NCBI GenBank assembly: GCA_016199685.1
Contig: JACQGD010000030.1
Span: 1 to 12,376, forward strand
Direction of reading: 5' to 3'
Length of the DNA stretch: 12,376 nucleotides
Source of the DNA: Candidatus Saccharimonadota bacterium
GTDB lineage: Bacteria; Patescibacteriota; Saccharimonadia; Saccharimonadales; Saccharimonadaceae
In this document: positions 11,119 to 12,376 of the stretch, piece after piece
Layout: the number at the start of each line of letters is the position of its first letter
Position numbering within the stretch: the first letter of the stretch is position 1
Position numbers and translations under genes: made by a program
Notes under the pieces: generated by a model
The model's input: the letters and a program-made list of their open reading frames with translations, nothing else
Database searches by the model: none
Told to the model about the DNA's origin: nothing

Positions 11119-12376
11119 TCAGCAAGACGATAAGCGTCGCAAGGAAAAGGTAAAGGGACTCGTTGCGGGCAAAGTACCACCGCAAAATATTGATGCGGAG
11201 ATGAGCTTACTTGGTGCCGTTTTGATTAACGAAGATGTTCTTGGTGATGTCACAGAACATGTTACTCCGCGCGACTTTTACGACAAGCGTCATGCAACTA
11301 TTTTTAGCGGCATGGTCAAACTATTTGAACGACATAAGCCTGTCGATCTTTTGACACTTACCGACGAACTAAAGAAAAAGGATGAACTTGACATGGTCGG
11401 TGGTAGCGCGTATCTTACAGAGCTCACTAACTATGTCCCAACCGCGGCTCATGCAGAGACGTATGCCGAGATGGTATCACAAAAAGCAATTCGGCGTCGC
11501 CTCATAAAAGCAAGTGGCGAGATATCAGAGCTTGGTTTCGATGAAGAGTACGACGTACAGGAACTCCTCGGCAAAGCTGAAGCTGAGCTATTTAGTGTGA
11601 GCGACCAATCTCTCAAGCAAGATCTTACGAGTATCGAGACAATTCTCACCGACAGCTTCGACCGTATGGAAGAACTCCACCGAAATAAAGGGGCGATTCG
11701 TGGTGTCAAGACAGGGTATCGAGATCTCGATGACATGACTGCGGGATTGCAGCGAAGTGATCTTATCATCCTTGCCGCTCGTCCTGCCATGGGTAAGACA
11801 ACCCTTGTAACAAACCTTGCATACAATGTTGCAACAGTTAACAAACAATCGGTTCTTTTCTTTAGCCTTGAGATGAGCAAGGAACAGCTCGTCGATCGTA
11901 TGTTAGCCGATGCAAGTGGCGTCGATGCGTGGAATATTCGTACAGGAAATCTTTCCGACGAAGACTTTAGTAAGCTCTCCGAGGCGATGGGCGAAATGGC
12001 TGAAGCGCCAATATTTATCGATGACAAACCAGGACTCTCTGTCCTCGAAATGCGTACAAAAGCTCGCCGCGCAGCCCACGATGCACCACTTGGACTGATT
12101 ATCGTCGATTACCTTCAGCTCATGCAGGGTAGTAGCAAAACCGAAGGCAATCGCGTACAAGAGGTGAGTGAAATTAGCCGTGGACTCAAGCTTATTGCTC
12201 GTGAGATGAATGTCCCCGTTATCGCGCTTTCTCAGCTATCGCGATCGGTTGAAAACCGTACGCCCCAAGTCCCTCAGCTTTCTGATCTTCGCGAATCAGG
12301 ATCAATTGAGCAAGATGCCGATATCGTCATGTTCATCTACCGTGAAGCATACTACAACCCAGAAACCGAACGTGAA
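11111..12376 (+). CDS. dnaB: Replicative DNA helicase DnaB, 3' end cut by window edge
   Basis: Hexameric 5'-3' helicase that unwinds the fork. 422 residues are visible to the last base. After a basic N-terminus (RDQQDDKRRKEKVKG) comes the DnaB N-terminal domain (PPQNIDAEMSLLGAVLIN, DFYDKRHATIF, GGSAYLTELTNYVPT), then the RecA-like motor: TGYRDLDDMTAGLQRSDLI, Walker A ARPAMGKTT (223-231), FFSLEMSKEQL, Walker B LIIVDYLQLM near residue 330, ALSQLSRSVENR and SDLRESGSIEQDADIVMFIYR. About 30-50 residues are missing if of usual length. ATG overlaps the dnaX stop (ATGCGTGA, 8 bp) with GAGG 9 nt upstream, so dnaX and dnaB are co-translated, linking clamp loader and helicase, whose products touch each other in known replisomes. 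No intein seen in the visible part. Confidence 0.97.
   Translation, partial: MRDQQDDKRRKEKVKGLVAGKVPPQNIDAEMSLLGAVLINEDVLGDVTEHVTPRDFYDKRHATIFSGMVKLFERHKPVDLLTLTDELKKKDELDMVGGSAYLTELTNYVPTAAHAETYAEMVSQKAIRRRLIKASGEISELGFDEEYDVQELLGKAEAELFSVSDQSLKQDLTSIETILTDSFDRMEELHRNKGAIRGVKTGYRDLDDMTAGLQRSDLIILAARPAMGKTTLVTNLAYNVATVNKQSVLFFSLEMSKEQLVDRMLADASGVDAWNIRTGNLSDEDFSKLSEAMGEMAEAPIFIDDKPGLSVLEMRTKARRAAHDAPLGLIIVDYLQLMQGSSKTEGNRVQEVSEISRGLKLIAREMNVPVIALSQLSRSVENRTPQVPQLSDLRESGSIEQDADIVMFIYREAYYNPETERE

Noticed and set aside
1..12376. CRISPR array, insertion sequence, integrase or toxin gene
   Set aside because: No regularly spaced repeats, transposase or recombinase motifs, or recognisable toxin family were found in either strand.

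Overview
The window looks like a chromosomal segment of a small-genome bacterium of the Patescibacteria/CPR, most probably a Saccharibacteria (TM7) relative. This is inferred from protein style and gene content (a DnaX without the usual cysteine module, a DHFR start and ThyA of the type seen in that group, near-leaderless starts); no 16S gene is present. TGA is read as a normal stop. Most genes have AT-leaning, unremarkable composition, but two small orphan genes (1456-1773 minus, 4547-4918 plus) are visibly GC-richer.

Layout. 1-1299 (minus): trehalose-6-phosphate synthase, running off the left edge. 1300-2000: a GC-rich orphan on the minus strand behind a perfect sigma70-type promoter, with stem-loops and a terminator downstream, then the leader of a ribosomal L1 gene. 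2001-3458: an L1 gene that loses its last third and continues in frame into a membrane-anchored alpha/beta-hydrolase, itself missing its catalytic middle. 3526-6777: a thymidylate module with intact thyA (dUMP to dTMP), dcd (dCTP to dUTP/dUMP) and tmk (dTMP to dTDP), plus a broken dihydrofolate reductase and a broken Nudix hydrolase; a GC-rich orphan takes the place of most of the DHFR gene. 6880-7665 (minus): an unrecognised protein. 7789-8857: rplJ and rplL, separated by a 112-nt imperfect palindrome and closed by a strong terminator. 8945-9602: an AT-rich regulatory region with one perfect DnaA-box match and an inverted-repeat operator on a promoter, followed by very small coding sequences and a two-helix membrane protein. 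9655-12376: dnaX, overlapping by 8 bp the replicative helicase gene dnaB, which runs off the right edge.

How it fits together. Dcd, ThyA and Tmk form a short route from dCTP to dTDP, and dnaX-dnaB supply replisome parts; rplJ/rplL build the ribosomal stalk. The unusual points are (i) several conserved genes with clean internal joins between 2.7 and 9.3 kb, which is either real gene erosion and replacement or an assembly defect, (ii) a likely -1 frameshift signal in dnaX that would make a gamma-like short clamp loader subunit, (iii) the rplJ-rplL palindrome, and (iv) an operator-like inverted repeat at 9054-9082.
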